Part shown: piece by piece, positions 16,856-26,524 of the stretch
Numbering within the stretch: position 1 is the first letter of the stretch
How the letters are laid out: each line of letters begins with the position of its first letter
From: Chlorobaculum thiosulfatiphilum
GTDB taxonomy: Bacteria; Bacteroidota; Chlorobiia; Chlorobiales; Chlorobiaceae
Length of the DNA: 64,000 bases
Direction of reading: 5' to 3'
Assembly: GCF_006265165.1 (NCBI RefSeq)
Contig: NZ_VDCH01000006.1
Span: 1 to 64,000, forward strand
Notes under the pieces: generated by a model
Told to the model about the DNA's origin: nothing
Database searches by the model: none
Seen by the model: only the letters and a program-made list of their open reading frames with translations
Position numbers and translations under genes: made by a program

Positions 16856-17446
16856 ATGAAAGCTTTCCTGAAAATCTCCCTGCTTTTCTTTCTGATCTCC
16901 AGCGCGCTCTGCGCCACGCTCTATCTCGGCCTCGGGCTGCTCGTGTCGCTGCATTCGGCGAAACCCGAAAAGGCTGACGTGATCGTCGTTCTCGGCGGCG
17001 ACGACGGACTGCGGGTGAAAAAAGGGGGCGACCTGTACAAGGCGGGCTATGCGAAACACATCGTGCTGACCGGCATCGACAGCCGCTATTACCGCCCGGA
17101 TCATCCCAACTGGCGCGAACGCAAACTCATCGAGCGTGGTGTGCCAAGAAAGTACATCCACGTCGATACCTGGTCGGAAACGAGCTGGGAAGAGGCGGAA
17201 AACACCTCGGACCTGATGGACAGGAAGGGATGGAAACGCGCGCTCGTGGTGAGCGATCCGCCGCACATGCTGCGCCTCAACAAAACCTGGAAAAAGGTGT
17301 TTGCGGGCAGCGACAAGCGCTTCCGGCTTGTGGCGACCGAACCGGCCTGGTGGCGCCCCCTCTTCTGGTGGCGTAACGACATAAGCTACCGCTTCGTGGT
17401 GAGCGAACTCCAGAAGAACATCTACTACCTGCTCGCCTACTACTGA
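16856..17446 (+). CDS. YdcF-like DUF218 membrane protein
   Basis: The 196-residue protein has one N-terminal membrane segment (about residues 6-30) and then a DUF218 domain: KADVIVVLGGDDGLRVKKG, a LYKAGYAKHIVLTG strand-helix, an ETSWEEAENT segment and VVSDPPHMLR. DUF218 proteins (YdcF, SanA, ElyC) are linked to envelope integrity and undecaprenyl carrier use, but their reaction is unsettled. The domain should face the periplasm. It is convergent with sbcC, 15 bp away. Confidence 0.82.
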   Translation: MKAFLKISLLFFLISSALCATLYLGLGLLVSLHSAKPEKADVIVVLGGDDGLRVKKGGDLYKAGYAKHIVLTGIDSRYYRPDHPNWRERKLIERGVPRKYIHVDTWSETSWEEAENTSDLMDRKGWKRALVVSDPPHMLRLNKTWKKVFAGSDKRFRLVATEPAWWRPLFWWRNDISYRFVVSELQKNIYYLLAYY

Positions 17447-17460
17447 CCCCGCCCCCGGCG

Positions 17461-20400
17461 TCACCCAGGGCCGCTGACGCCGGGGCCTTCGATGGCGCTG
17501 CGACCTCCGGTGAGCGGCGTGACTTTGATGTGCGTGGCGATGCGATCCCTGAGCGCCGGAACGTGCGAAATGACCCCGATCAGTTTGCCGGACTGCTGGA
17601 GGCTGCCGAGCGTTTTCAGCGCCGTTTCGAGCGCCTCTTCGTCGAGAGTGCCGAACCCTTCGTCGAGAAAGAGCGAATCGACGCGCACGTTCCGGCTCGC
17701 CATCTGCGACAGGCCGAGGGCGAGCGCGAGGCTGACGATGAAGCTCTCGCCGCCCGAGAGGTTGCGCGTTGAACGCACTTCACCAGCCTGCCACTGGTCG
17801 ATCACGCTGAGTTCGAGTGGTTGTCGTTTTGGATCCGAATCGTGGAAAAGCACATAACGATCGGTCATGCGCGAGAGCTGCTTGTTGGCATTAGCGATTA
17901 AAATGTCGAAAGTGATGCCCTGCGCGAAGTTGCGGAACCTCTTGCCGTCCACTGAGCCGATGAGATTGTGCAGCAGCTCCCACCGTCGGCACTCGCTTTT
18001 CTGTGCTTCTACCGCCGCCATTTTCATGCGATGCTCGTCCGCCGCCTGCCGATGCGCTTCGAGCTGGCTCGCGATGGCCCCGATCCGCCCACGCACCTGG
18101 CGAAGCTCTTCCTGAAGCTCGTCGATATGCGCCGCAAGCTCGTCGGCGGACGACGCCGTGAGGCGGCGCTCCAGCTCGTCGCGCAGCCGCGCCTCGCGGT
18201 CGGAGCGCTTGAGGTCGAGGTCACGCTTGCGATGCTCCAGCGCAGACGAGGCGCTTTCGAGCCGCTCGCGCTCAGCCTCCGGCAGACACGCGGTGACAAA
18301 CGCCGCTTCGTCGGCGAATCCTTTCCCGGCAAGCGCCGCGCCGAACTCCGCCTCGCGGCGCTCGGCCTCCTCGCGCTCCTCTTCGACGCCGCGCAGCAAC
18401 TCCGCTATCGAAGTGTCGAGCACGGCGAGCGCCTGACGCGCGGCGTTGAGCGATTCCGACGAAGCGGCAAGCTGGTCGCGTGACGCCTGCGCGAGGCTTT
18501 CGAGACGCTCCTCTTCGGCATCGGGCGACTTTTCGCCGAACCGTTCGAGCCGCTCTTTCGTGCTGGCCTCAACCCCGGCGAAAGCCGCCTCGACCTCCTC
18601 GCGCCGCATGGCGAGATCGGCGTCGAGCGCCGCGAGCTGCTCGGCGAAGTTGTGAAGCGACGCTTCGCCGTTTTGCACGGATCGTTCGAGACTTCGGCCC
18701 CGCTCCTCCTCGCGCCGCCACGCATCGCGCCGCGCTTCCAGCCCGGCGACGAGCGGCTCGGCAATTTCGCCGTCGAGCGTGATGCCGTACGGCTCGACGA
18801 GGCGGCGCAGGAGCTGCCGCCGCTCGACGAGTTCGCGCCGCGCCGTTTCGTGCTCGCCTTCGAGGCGGGCGAGGTCAAGGCGGTTCGAGCGCTGCCGCTC
18901 GGCGGCCTGTTCGAGACGCCGCTCGTCGTTTCGTGCGGCTTCGCTGAGCTGCTGCAATCGCGCTTCGTCGTCGCGAATCCGCAGTTCGAGAAGGTCGAGC
19001 TGCTCGATGCGACCGGCAAGTTCGTCAACCTTGCGCCCGCTCTCCGCGAGATTTTCGAGGACGACCGGCTCGGCTTCACGCGCCGGAGCTTCGATGCCCG
19101 CCTTTTCGAGCAGCGCGAGGCACTGCCGCCCGGACGACTCGCGCATGGCGGCAAGGTCGTCGCGGCGCTGCTCCATCTGTTCGATCTCCGTCCGGCGCTC
19201 GGCGACGCTGATTTCAAGCTCGCGGATTTCACGCAAGCGATCCTGCACGGCTCGCTTCGCCGCGTCGAGCGCCGCGTCGTCGCTCTCCGGCGGAGCGGCC
19301 TCTCCGGCGTAGGGATGATGCTCCGAACCGCACAGCGGGCAGGGCTGCCCGGCGACGAGTCGGCGGCGCTCCTCTTCGAGGCTGCGCACCCGGTCGGCCA
19401 GCCGCGCGAGCTTCTCTTGCGCCGCCGCCTCGCGCTCCGTGTGCGCCAGAAGCTCCCGTGCATGTTCGAGCTTTCGGATGGCGTCCGCCCGCTTGCTTTC
19501 GAGCGCCTCGATGCCCGCGCCGAGTTCGGTGATTTTCGGCAGCAACTCCTTGCCGGACTTGTAGAGCGCCACGATCTCTTCGAGCAGGCGGCGGCGATCG
19601 CGCAGAAGATCGAGTTCGCCGCGAAGCGCCCGGAGCGTCGAGCCGCCAAGCAGAGCGGCAAACGACGCATTGCGCTCGTCGAGCGCCCGGCGTGCCTCGC
19701 CGTACGCGGCTTGCGACGCTTTCGACTCCAGCTCGATGGCGGCGCTCTCGTCCCGCAACTGCTCGATGGCTTGCTGGACAGTGGCGATGCCGGAGGCCGC
19801 CGCCAGCTCCCGCTCCGCCACCGGGCGCAGCTCGTCGAAGGCGTGTCGGATGCCCGACAACGCGCCAACGAGCGAGGCATCCGCGCCGTGCGCCTCCTGC
19901 CAGGCGCGGAGCTGCTGCAACTCGTTCCGCGCCGACTCGACGTTTGCCGATGCCGCCGTGCGTTCGGCGTCAAGCCGCCCGCGCCGCTCTTCGAGCGCCT
20001 CCAGCTCACGCTTCCGCCGCCCGGCCTCCTGCCGCTTGCCCTCAATCACGGCGTCGAGCTGACGCGCTTGCGCGATGAGCGGCCTCGCCGCCGCCACGCT
20101 CTCCTGCGCCGAGGCGAGCGCTTTTCCGGCGGCTTCGTGTTGCGCTTCCGCCTCCAACTGCTGGCGCTTGGCCTCTGGTCGCCCCGCCTCCTTCGCCGCA
20201 AGCTCTTCGCTGTCGCGCCGCAACTGTGCCCGTTTCAGCGTCAGCACGGCATGCAGCGGCTCGACGGCGGCGGCGTTGCGGGCGAGCCGCAGCCGCTCCT
20301 CGTCCGTGCCGAAAGCCTCGCGCTCGGTCTGGAGCGCCGCCGCTTCGCTGCCGATGGCCGCGAGCGACTCTTCGAGACGGGCGATCTCCTGCAACCAGCG

Positions 20401-21138
20401 CAGCGCCGCTGAATCGCGTTCGACCTCGCCGCTCAGTTCGCGCTCCTTTTCGATGCAGCCCGCCCGCTCGATTTCGCGCTCTTTCAGCTCTTCCTCGCTC
20501 AAAAGGCGGATGCCCTCGCATTCGACCAGCAGCCGGTCGAGCCGCGCCTGCTCGTCGCGCCGCCGCTCGTGCGTCTTCATCGAGATGACCGAGTAGATTT
20601 CGGTTCCGGTGATCTGTTCGAGCACCGGCGCTCGCTGGTTGGCATCAGCCTGCAGGAAGGCCGCGAACGCGCCCTGAGCGAGCATCATCGAGCGAGTGAA
20701 GCGGTCGAAGTCCATGCCGGTTCGCGCCTCCACCTCCTGCAAGGTCTCCTGCACTCTGGACTGGATGAGTGTACCGGTCGCGGCGTCGGAAATTTCGTGC
20801 TTCTGCGCCTGCAATGCGCCTCCGCGACGATGGCGGGCGCGGTGCTGGCTCCAGTGGCAGCGAAAAACGCCGGCGGCGGTCGCGAAGGTCACTTCGGCGA
20901 AGCACTCGCCCGCGTGGCGCGACATGATCTCGTTGGTGCTGACATTGATCTTTGGCAGTCGCGGCGTCTGGCCGTAGAGCGCCAGGCAGATGGCGTCGAG
21001 AATGGTGCTCTTGCCCGAACCGGTGGGGCCGGTGATCGCGAAAAGCCCGTCTGACAGATATTCGGGCCGGGTGAAATCGATCTCCCACTCCCCTTGCAGC
21101 GAGTTGAGGTTGGCGAAACGGAGCTTCCGGATAATCAT
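17461..21138 (-). CDS. sbcC: exonuclease SbcC (Rad50-like ATPase)
   Basis: The 1225-residue protein has the SMC/Rad50 layout. An N-terminal ATPase half comes first (MIIRKLRFANLNSLQGEWEIDF; Walker A GPTGSGKST near 39-47). Two long charged coiled coils follow, joined by a zinc-hook CPLCG near residue 600. A C-terminal half carries the signature LSGGESFIVSLALAL and Walker B SLFLDEGFGTLDE. With SbcD it forms the nuclease that opens DNA hairpins and palindromes and processes blocked ends. Its start overlaps the sbcD stop by 4 bp (ATGA), so the two are translationally coupled. The coiled coils are unusually rich in Ala, Glu and Arg. Confidence 0.97.
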   Translation of the reverse strand: MIIRKLRFANLNSLQGEWEIDFTRPEYLSDGLFAITGPTGSGKSTILDAICLALYGQTPRLPKINVSTNEIMSRHAGECFAEVTFATAAGVFRCHWSQHRARHRRGGALQAQKHEISDAATGTLIQSRVQETLQEVEARTGMDFDRFTRSMMLAQGAFAAFLQADANQRAPVLEQITGTEIYSVISMKTHERRRDEQARLDRLLVECEGIRLLSEEELKEREIERAGCIEKERELSGEVERDSAALRWLQEIARLEESLAAIGSEAAALQTEREAFGTDEERLRLARNAAAVEPLHAVLTLKRAQLRRDSEELAAKEAGRPEAKRQQLEAEAQHEAAGKALASAQESVAAARPLIAQARQLDAVIEGKRQEAGRRKRELEALEERRGRLDAERTAASANVESARNELQQLRAWQEAHGADASLVGALSGIRHAFDELRPVAERELAAASGIATVQQAIEQLRDESAAIELESKASQAAYGEARRALDERNASFAALLGGSTLRALRGELDLLRDRRRLLEEIVALYKSGKELLPKITELGAGIEALESKRADAIRKLEHARELLAHTEREAAAQEKLARLADRVRSLEEERRRLVAGQPCPLCGSEHHPYAGEAAPPESDDAALDAAKRAVQDRLREIRELEISVAERRTEIEQMEQRRDDLAAMRESSGRQCLALLEKAGIEAPAREAEPVVLENLAESGRKVDELAGRIEQLDLLELRIRDDEARLQQLSEAARNDERRLEQAAERQRSNRLDLARLEGEHETARRELVERRQLLRRLVEPYGITLDGEIAEPLVAGLEARRDAWRREEERGRSLERSVQNGEASLHNFAEQLAALDADLAMRREEVEAAFAGVEASTKERLERFGEKSPDAEEERLESLAQASRDQLAASSESLNAARQALAVLDTSIAELLRGVEEEREEAERREAEFGAALAGKGFADEAAFVTACLPEAERERLESASSALEHRKRDLDLKRSDREARLRDELERRLTASSADELAAHIDELQEELRQVRGRIGAIASQLEAHRQAADEHRMKMAAVEAQKSECRRWELLHNLIGSVDGKRFRNFAQGITFDILIANANKQLSRMTDRYVLFHDSDPKRQPLELSVIDQWQAGEVRSTRNLSGGESFIVSLALALGLSQMASRNVRVDSLFLDEGFGTLDEEALETALKTLGSLQQSGKLIGVISHVPALRDRIATHIKVTPLTGGRSAIEGPGVSGPG

Positions 21139-22394
21139 TGGCCCGCCTCCTTTTCGGCCAGGACATCCTCCTCCCGGATCGAGCGGAGCACCTCGCGGTA
21201 GCTCTCCAGGAGCGCGGGGCGGAGCGACTCGTCGGTTCCATACGCATCGAGGCAGCGGCTGAAAACCGCAACGGGATCGAGCTGCTGGAGCGTCTCGTCC
21301 GTGGCGGACTGGCGTAGCGCCTGCTGGAGCGGGCGGTTGTTGCGGATGCGGCGGATTTCAAGCAGCGACCCCGCGACCGCCTTTTCCATCGCCTCCTGCA
21401 CCACTGCTGGCGGCTCGTCGCCGCTATAGTCGATTTCGAGCCACGCATTGCTGCCCGCCGCCCGGAGCGCGGCGATCGAGAGACTCAGCTCGTCGAGGCT
21501 TCCGGCAAGGCGTTCGAGCGGCTGGAAGCAGGGTATCTTGATCTCCGTGACGGCTGGCTTGCGCCCCTCGAAATCGACCTGAAGCACCAGCTTCTGCTGC
21601 TTCGATTCGCCAAACCCCATCGGAATGGGCGAGCCGCAGTAACGCAACCGTTCCTCGCCGCCAGCCTTCTGCGGCACGTGCAGGTGGCCGAGCGCCACAT
21701 AGTCGAAAACAGGCGGAAAGGCGGTCGAGCAGACCAGCGAGAGCGCTCCGGCATAGACTTCGCGCACGCCGTCCCCCTCGACCGTGACGCAGCCAGCCGT
21801 GAAGAGATGGCCCATCGCGATGACCGGAATTTCCGCGCCGAGACTCTTGCGGATCTCGTCGGCTATCCTCGCAATTTCGGCGTAGTGCAGCGACACGCCT
21901 TCGGAGAGCTTGCGAATTTTGTCTTCGAGACTCTCCCCCGGCTCGACCGTGCGGATGTCGCGATCCCGCAGAAACGGCACCGCGCACACAATCGCCTCGG
22001 GATTTCCCTGCCGGTCGCGCAGCACCCGCACCTCGTCGGCCAGCTCGCCGGTCGCCGCGCCGATGACATGCACGTCGAACGAGCGCAGCAGCTCCTTCGG
22101 CGCATCGAGAAAAGTCGGCGAATCGTGGTTGCCGCTGGTGATGACCACATGGCGGCACGGCGAATCGGGCGAGAGAGCGATGCGGTTCAGGAACTGGTAG
22201 TAGAGCCTCTGCGTGGCGTTGCCGGGCGTGGTGGTGTCGAAAATGTCGCCCGCGACGACGAGCACCTCGATGCCCCGCGATTCGACGGTTCCGGCCAGCC
22301 AGTCGAGAAAAGCCTCGAACTCATGCAGGCGGCTGCGCCCGAACAGCGACCGCCCGAGATGCCAATCGGATGTATGAAGGATTCGTAAAGACAA
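21135..22394 (-). CDS. sbcD: exonuclease SbcD (Mre11-like nuclease)
   Basis: Metallophosphoesterase motifs of SbcD/Mre11 are clear: LHTSDWHLG at the start, VVAGDIFD, TSGNHDS, and YVALGHLHVPQ. The family begins within a few residues of RILHTSDWHLG, so I place the start at a TTG at 22392-22394; the nearest in-frame ATG is at 22472 and would add 26 residues encoded by an intergenic repeat. No good ribosome site is visible for either. It is the Mn-dependent nuclease subunit working with SbcC, just downstream. Length (419) is normal for SbcD. Confidence 0.93.
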   Translation of the reverse strand: MSLRILHTSDWHLGRSLFGRSRLHEFEAFLDWLAGTVESRGIEVLVVAGDIFDTTTPGNATQRLYYQFLNRIALSPDSPCRHVVITSGNHDSPTFLDAPKELLRSFDVHVIGAATGELADEVRVLRDRQGNPEAIVCAVPFLRDRDIRTVEPGESLEDKIRKLSEGVSLHYAEIARIADEIRKSLGAEIPVIAMGHLFTAGCVTVEGDGVREVYAGALSLVCSTAFPPVFDYVALGHLHVPQKAGGEERLRYCGSPIPMGFGESKQQKLVLQVDFEGRKPAVTEIKIPCFQPLERLAGSLDELSLSIAALRAAGSNAWLEIDYSGDEPPAVVQEAMEKAVAGSLLEIRRIRNNRPLQQALRQSATDETLQQLDPVAVFSRCLDAYGTDESLRPALLESYREVLRSIREEDVLAEKEAGQ

Positions 22395-22670
22395 GGGATA
22401 AATGGAGAATTGATGATGGATAATGCACAATGTAGGAAGCGCCGCCGGGAGCGCCAAGCGCCGGACCGGCAAAAACCGGGGTATTTATCAGCAAAATCTA
22501 CAAACGGGCTTATACTTTGCTTTGTAAAGCTCTTTACAGTAAAGCCACACAAAAGAGTTCGCGTCCGGCAATTTTCGTCCACAATAGGACGTATAAGTCT
22601 TATAAGTCTTATACGTCGAATGGATCGAACAGCGAAGAAAAAACCATCAGGGCAGACGCGAGGCCTGCCC
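22395..22670. repeat. intergenic cluster of three repeat types
   Basis: Between rmuC and sbcD four short elements are stacked: ATGGAGAATTGATGATGG-type repeats (22401-22431), the 22-nt TTTGTAAAGC motif (22515-22536), a 30-bp palindrome GACGTATAAG ... CTTATACGTC (22588-22617), and a GGGCAG/CTGCCC hairpin (22650-22670). A further ATTGTCAATGGTCAATTG-type repeat runs into the rmuC 3' end. Each type has a relative elsewhere in the window. Confidence 0.6.
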
Positions 22671-23882
22671 CTACATTTCATTGTCAATGGTCAATTGTTC
22701 ATTGCCCATTAATTCTTGCGGCAGCTTTTTCGAGACTTTTGCGCCCAGGCGGCGAATCTCCTCGGCTCTTCCGGCAAGGTTGCCGCGGCCTTCGGTGAGG
22801 CGCTTCATGGCGAGCTCGAAGCTCTCCGAAACGCCGGAGAGCTTGCGGCGGGCGTCGGTCATCGCTTCGGCGACCAGCACCACCTGGTCGTAGATGCGGC
22901 CCGCCTTGTCGGCAATCAGTTCGGCGTTGCGGTTTTCGTTCTCGCGCCGCCAGATTTGCGCGATGAGGCGCAACGTAATCATAAGCGTGGCCGGGCCGGT
23001 GACGACGACGTTCCGCCCCGCCAGATCGTAGAAGAGCGACGGATCGGCCTGCATCGCCGCCTGGTAGGCCGGTTCGAGCGGGATGCACATGATGACGAAG
23101 TCGAGTGTGCGGTTGCCCCGGAGCGCGGCGTAATCCTTGCGCTCCAGCTCGGCCACGTGCCGCCGCACCGACTGCACGTGCTCGCGCAACGCCTCGCTGC
23201 GGCGGGCCTCGTTTTCCTCGCCGCACCAGCGTTCGTAGGCGGTCAGCGACACCTTGGCATCGACCACCACCGCCTTCTCGCCCGGCAGGCGCACCATGAA
23301 GTCGGGCCGCACCAGCCGCCCGTCGCCGGTACGGTCGCTCTCCTGCACGGTGTATTCGCGCCCCTTCACCAGCCCCGACGCCTCGAAGAGCCGCTCGACG
23401 ATCAGCTCGCCCCAGTCGCCCTGCTTCTTGCTCTCGCCCTTGATCGCCCGCGCGAGGTTGTTGGCCTCGTCGCTCACCTGATGGTTCAGTTCCTGAAGCT
23501 GCCGCACCTGTTCGAGCAGCCGCGCCGACAGTTCCGTGTCGCTGCGATGCACCTCATCGACGCGCTGCCGGAACGAGTCGAGCTGCAAGCGAAACGGCTC
23601 CAGAAGCCCGTCGAGCCGCTGCCGGTGCTGCTCCGAAAGCGCCGTCCCCCGCTCTTCCACGATCCGGTTCGCCAGATTCTCCAGCGTCGCCTGCAACCGC
23701 GCCTCATCCGCCCGCCGCGCCTCGGATACGGACGCCCCCCGCTCCCGCTCATGCTCCACCTCCGCCACCAACCGCGCATTCTCGACCGAAAGCGCCTGCG
23801 ACTCGCGCTGACTGCGCAGAAGCAGAAACCCAAGCGCCGCGATAAGGATAACGAGCAGGAGAATGACGAGAATCGAGGTCAT
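22671..23882 (-). CDS. rmuC: DNA recombination protein RmuC
   Basis: The 403-residue protein starts with one membrane-spanning helix (ILVILLLVILIAALGFLLL). A coiled coil extends to about residue 160, and the RmuC endonuclease-like domain follows, with KQGDWGELIVERLFEASGL, RPDFMVRLPGEKAVVVDAKVSL and ALEPAYQAAM-like segments. RmuC limits recombination and inversion at short inverted repeats in E. coli. The conserved part ends near KKLPQEL; the last dozen residues (MGNEQLTIDNEM) are encoded by an intergenic repeat that has supplied the stop codon. It precedes sbcD and sbcC on the same strand, which suits a DNA-end processing group. Confidence 0.92.
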   Translation of the reverse strand: MTSILVILLLVILIAALGFLLLRSQRESQALSVENARLVAEVEHERERGASVSEARRADEARLQATLENLANRIVEERGTALSEQHRQRLDGLLEPFRLQLDSFRQRVDEVHRSDTELSARLLEQVRQLQELNHQVSDEANNLARAIKGESKKQGDWGELIVERLFEASGLVKGREYTVQESDRTGDGRLVRPDFMVRLPGEKAVVVDAKVSLTAYERWCGEENEARRSEALREHVQSVRRHVAELERKDYAALRGNRTLDFVIMCIPLEPAYQAAMQADPSLFYDLAGRNVVVTGPATLMITLRLIAQIWRRENENRNAELIADKAGRIYDQVVLVAEAMTDARRKLSGVSESFELAMKRLTEGRGNLAGRAEEIRRLGAKVSKKLPQELMGNEQLTIDNEM

Positions 23883-23934
23883 GGGTGGATTGGAGATTGT
23901 GGTTGGATGATAGTATCAGCAAGGTATCGCAGAA

Positions 23935-26289
23935 TCAATCCTGAGCGCTTTGCATCAGTCGCAAAAGCGTGTCGAGATTCGCTTTTACAGTTTGGGTATT
24001 GGGGTGATCACTACCAAGTTGTTTTTCACATATCGCCAGTGCACGACGAAGTAGCAGCTCAGCTTCTGAGCACTTGCCTTCACTTGTAAGCAATAGCCCC
24101 AGATTGTTAAGAGATGTTGCAATAAGGGGATGATCCGGTTCATAATGCTTTTCCCTTATCGCCAAAGATCGACGATACAAAGGCTCTGCCTCACCATTTT
24201 CACCCTTTAATCGCAACAGTTCAGCCAGATTGTTCAGATTCAATGCTACATCAGGATTATCCAAACCATACAGATTTTCTCTTATCTTCAAAGCACGCCT
24301 CAGTGATACTTCTGCTTCAATGATTTCACCTTGATCTAATAGCACTGTGGCCAAATTGATAAGACTTGTCGCTATAGACGGGTCGTCCATATCCATATTT
24401 TTTTCTTTGATCTCAAGCACACAACGAATCAATTCTTCTGCATCTTGATACTTTCCTTGAGACTTCAGCGACAATCCAAGATTATTTAATGTTTTTAACA
24501 CCTCAAAATGATCGAGTCCAAGCTGTTTTTCAGTGATCTCCAATGAACGGCGCAATAATGGTTCAGTTTCTGCATATAATCCTCGGCCATAGTGATACCC
24601 GGCCAATCCACCGAGTAAAAAAGATCGAGTTAACCAAACCACATCATGATCGTACTGGTCATCTTCAAGCAATGTCTGCGCATGAGGTAACAACATTGCA
24701 CACTCCACCCAGCATGAGTATTCTCGGTATCCTTCTTGCGGAAATTGCTCACCCAAAGCCTGCACCATAACTTGCCGATATTGGACAATAAAATCGTCAC
24801 CCATCTGATCACGCACAACCGACTGAACCAAGCGATGAACAGTGACGAACTTTTCTTCAAGCGTTATCAACGAATAGGAGCGCAACGCCTCATAAGCCTC
24901 GTCGATCACAAACTCATCGACGCTTTTAGCTTTTTTCACAGCTTTAGTATAGTCCGCTAGCGCTTTATTGAGCAGCGTTCGGGGAATGGCGTCTGGAGCG
25001 ACGACGCTACAGAGCGACAGCAACTCTTCGGCCATCGGAACTTTACGAATCTCCTCGAATGCCAAACTCCACGTTGTCGCAACGGTGTCGTGATAACCAT
25101 CCGGCGCTTTTTCCCGATTCCAGAGTTCCGCTCTCCGGGTGTTGAAAAGCGTCAGATAATCCGCAAAACTCTTCTTTTTATTGTCGCAATAAGCCGCCGC
25201 CTGTTCGAGCGCGAGCGGCAAGTCGCCGAGCGCTTCGGCGAGCGCATCAGCCCCCGCGTCATCCGTCCGCCCGGTTCGCTTCAAGAGAAACTCGACCGAC
25301 TCGCTCCGCTCCCACACCTCTATCTGCAATGGATTGCCGACGCTCTTCCAGTCGGGATTCCGGGAGGTGATCAGTACGTGGCCGATAGCCGAGCGGGGCA
25401 GAAAACTCCTTATGCTATCGGCATCTCTGGCGTTGTCGAAAATCAGCAGCCAGTCGCTGTTGCGCTCCAGCCACCTCATCACAGATTGAACGACCAGCGC
25501 CTGGTTAGCCTCCTCCTTCTCCGGCAAATCCAGCTCCAGAGCCAGCCCCGCGTAATCGCTCGCCAGCGTCGAAGGCTCCTCCGAGCGAATCCACCAGATC
25601 ACCTCGTACGACGCGCTGTGCCGATACACATACTCGACAGCAAGCTGCGTCTTGCCAATCCCGCCCAGCCCGTACAACGCCTGCTGCGTCAGGGCGGTTT
25701 TCTGCCCTTTGGTCAACGATTCCCGAAGATTGAGCAAGAGCTGTTCGCGACCGGAAAAGTTCGGATTGCGATGCGGCAGATTGTGATGATCGGGCAATGT
25801 GCCGGGAAAGCGAGGCTTTTTCTTCGCCCGGTTGAGAGTGTACGCCGGTTTGGTCGCAGGCTTGAAACGCTTGTCAGTGCTGACGCCATTCAGCAGCGCA
25901 GTCTCCGCCTGATCTTCGTCGAGACCGATAAACGAGATATAGGCCAACCGCTTCATCACGCCGTCGATCTCGTGCGGACGAACAATCACCGGAATCAGCA
26001 ATCCTTTTTGGCCCGTCGGATCGCTGTGCATCGCAGTTTGCCATTCCGGCACGGTAAACTTCGAGGCGAAGTATTCTGGAGAAATTACGGCAATGGTGCG
26101 GGCGCAATTGATCGCGGCCTCGTCGATATTGCCGATCACGCTTCTCCCCGCCTGCCGCATATCCCACGCCTGTAAAACAACGTCGTACCCCGCATCTTCG
26201 AGCGTACAGCCGATCCACGACGCGATCTGTTCATCAGCACCGGTGTAGCTGATGAAGAAATCCTTTTTTGCTTTATCCGCAGAATCCAT
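23935..26289 (-). CDS. TIR-NB-ARC-TPR STAND protein, probable phage defence
   Basis: From the ATG start (MDSADKAKKDFFISYTG) the protein has 784 residues; a GTG at 26325 would add 12. A TIR domain fills residues 8-135 (FFISYTGADEQ, LQAWDMRQAG, RTIAVISPEYFAS, PEWQTAM). An NB-ARC NTPase follows: Walker A GLGGIGKT near 207-214, Walker B WLLIFDNA near 280-287, then LITSRNPDW and GDLPLALEQAA. After a winged-helix-like region, five kinesin-light-chain-type TPRs of 42 residues end the protein (such as AEPLYRRSLAIREKHYEPDHPLI). TIR domains in such bacterial STAND proteins degrade NAD+ when the sensor detects a phage; here this is inferred. The TPR half is AT-richer than the TIR half. It lies 52 bp upstream of rmuC on the same strand. 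Confidence 0.88.
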   Translation of the reverse strand: MDSADKAKKDFFISYTGADEQIASWIGCTLEDAGYDVVLQAWDMRQAGRSVIGNIDEAAINCARTIAVISPEYFASKFTVPEWQTAMHSDPTGQKGLLIPVIVRPHEIDGVMKRLAYISFIGLDEDQAETALLNGVSTDKRFKPATKPAYTLNRAKKKPRFPGTLPDHHNLPHRNPNFSGREQLLLNLRESLTKGQKTALTQQALYGLGGIGKTQLAVEYVYRHSASYEVIWWIRSEEPSTLASDYAGLALELDLPEKEEANQALVVQSVMRWLERNSDWLLIFDNARDADSIRSFLPRSAIGHVLITSRNPDWKSVGNPLQIEVWERSESVEFLLKRTGRTDDAGADALAEALGDLPLALEQAAAYCDNKKKSFADYLTLFNTRRAELWNREKAPDGYHDTVATTWSLAFEEIRKVPMAEELLSLCSVVAPDAIPRTLLNKALADYTKAVKKAKSVDEFVIDEAYEALRSYSLITLEEKFVTVHRLVQSVVRDQMGDDFIVQYRQVMVQALGEQFPQEGYREYSCWVECAMLLPHAQTLLEDDQYDHDVVWLTRSFLLGGLAGYHYGRGLYAETEPLLRRSLEITEKQLGLDHFEVLKTLNNLGLSLKSQGKYQDAEELIRCVLEIKEKNMDMDDPSIATSLINLATVLLDQGEIIEAEVSLRRALKIRENLYGLDNPDVALNLNNLAELLRLKGENGEAEPLYRRSLAIREKHYEPDHPLIATSLNNLGLLLTSEGKCSEAELLLRRALAICEKQLGSDHPNTQTVKANLDTLLRLMQSAQD

Positions 26290-26524
26290 GCGATTGGCAG
26301 AATGGGGTTGCGCATACAGACTCACACTTTTCTGAAGATAGCCAATGGCGCAAAAATTACGGCGGGGTTCAAAGAGAGAATAAAAGAATCAGACAGAGCG
26401 GAGTGATCGATCGAATAGAACGCAGTGGACGATATGGCAGAAGTTGCGCCATTGCAAGAGGGTTGCAACCCCTCGACGCTTTTTGTATGCTTTATGAAGC
26501 GGTGACAAGTAAACCATCACGACC

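Noticed and set aside
18652-20412. 586- and 546-codon frames within sbcC
   Set aside because: Both come from the GC-rich coiled-coil codons of sbcC read in other frames; repetitive Arg/Ser/Ala composition, no ribosome site.
22588-22617. CRISPR-like spacing of repeats
   Set aside because: The palindromes are single copies at distant places with no regular spacer pattern; no cas genes are in the window.
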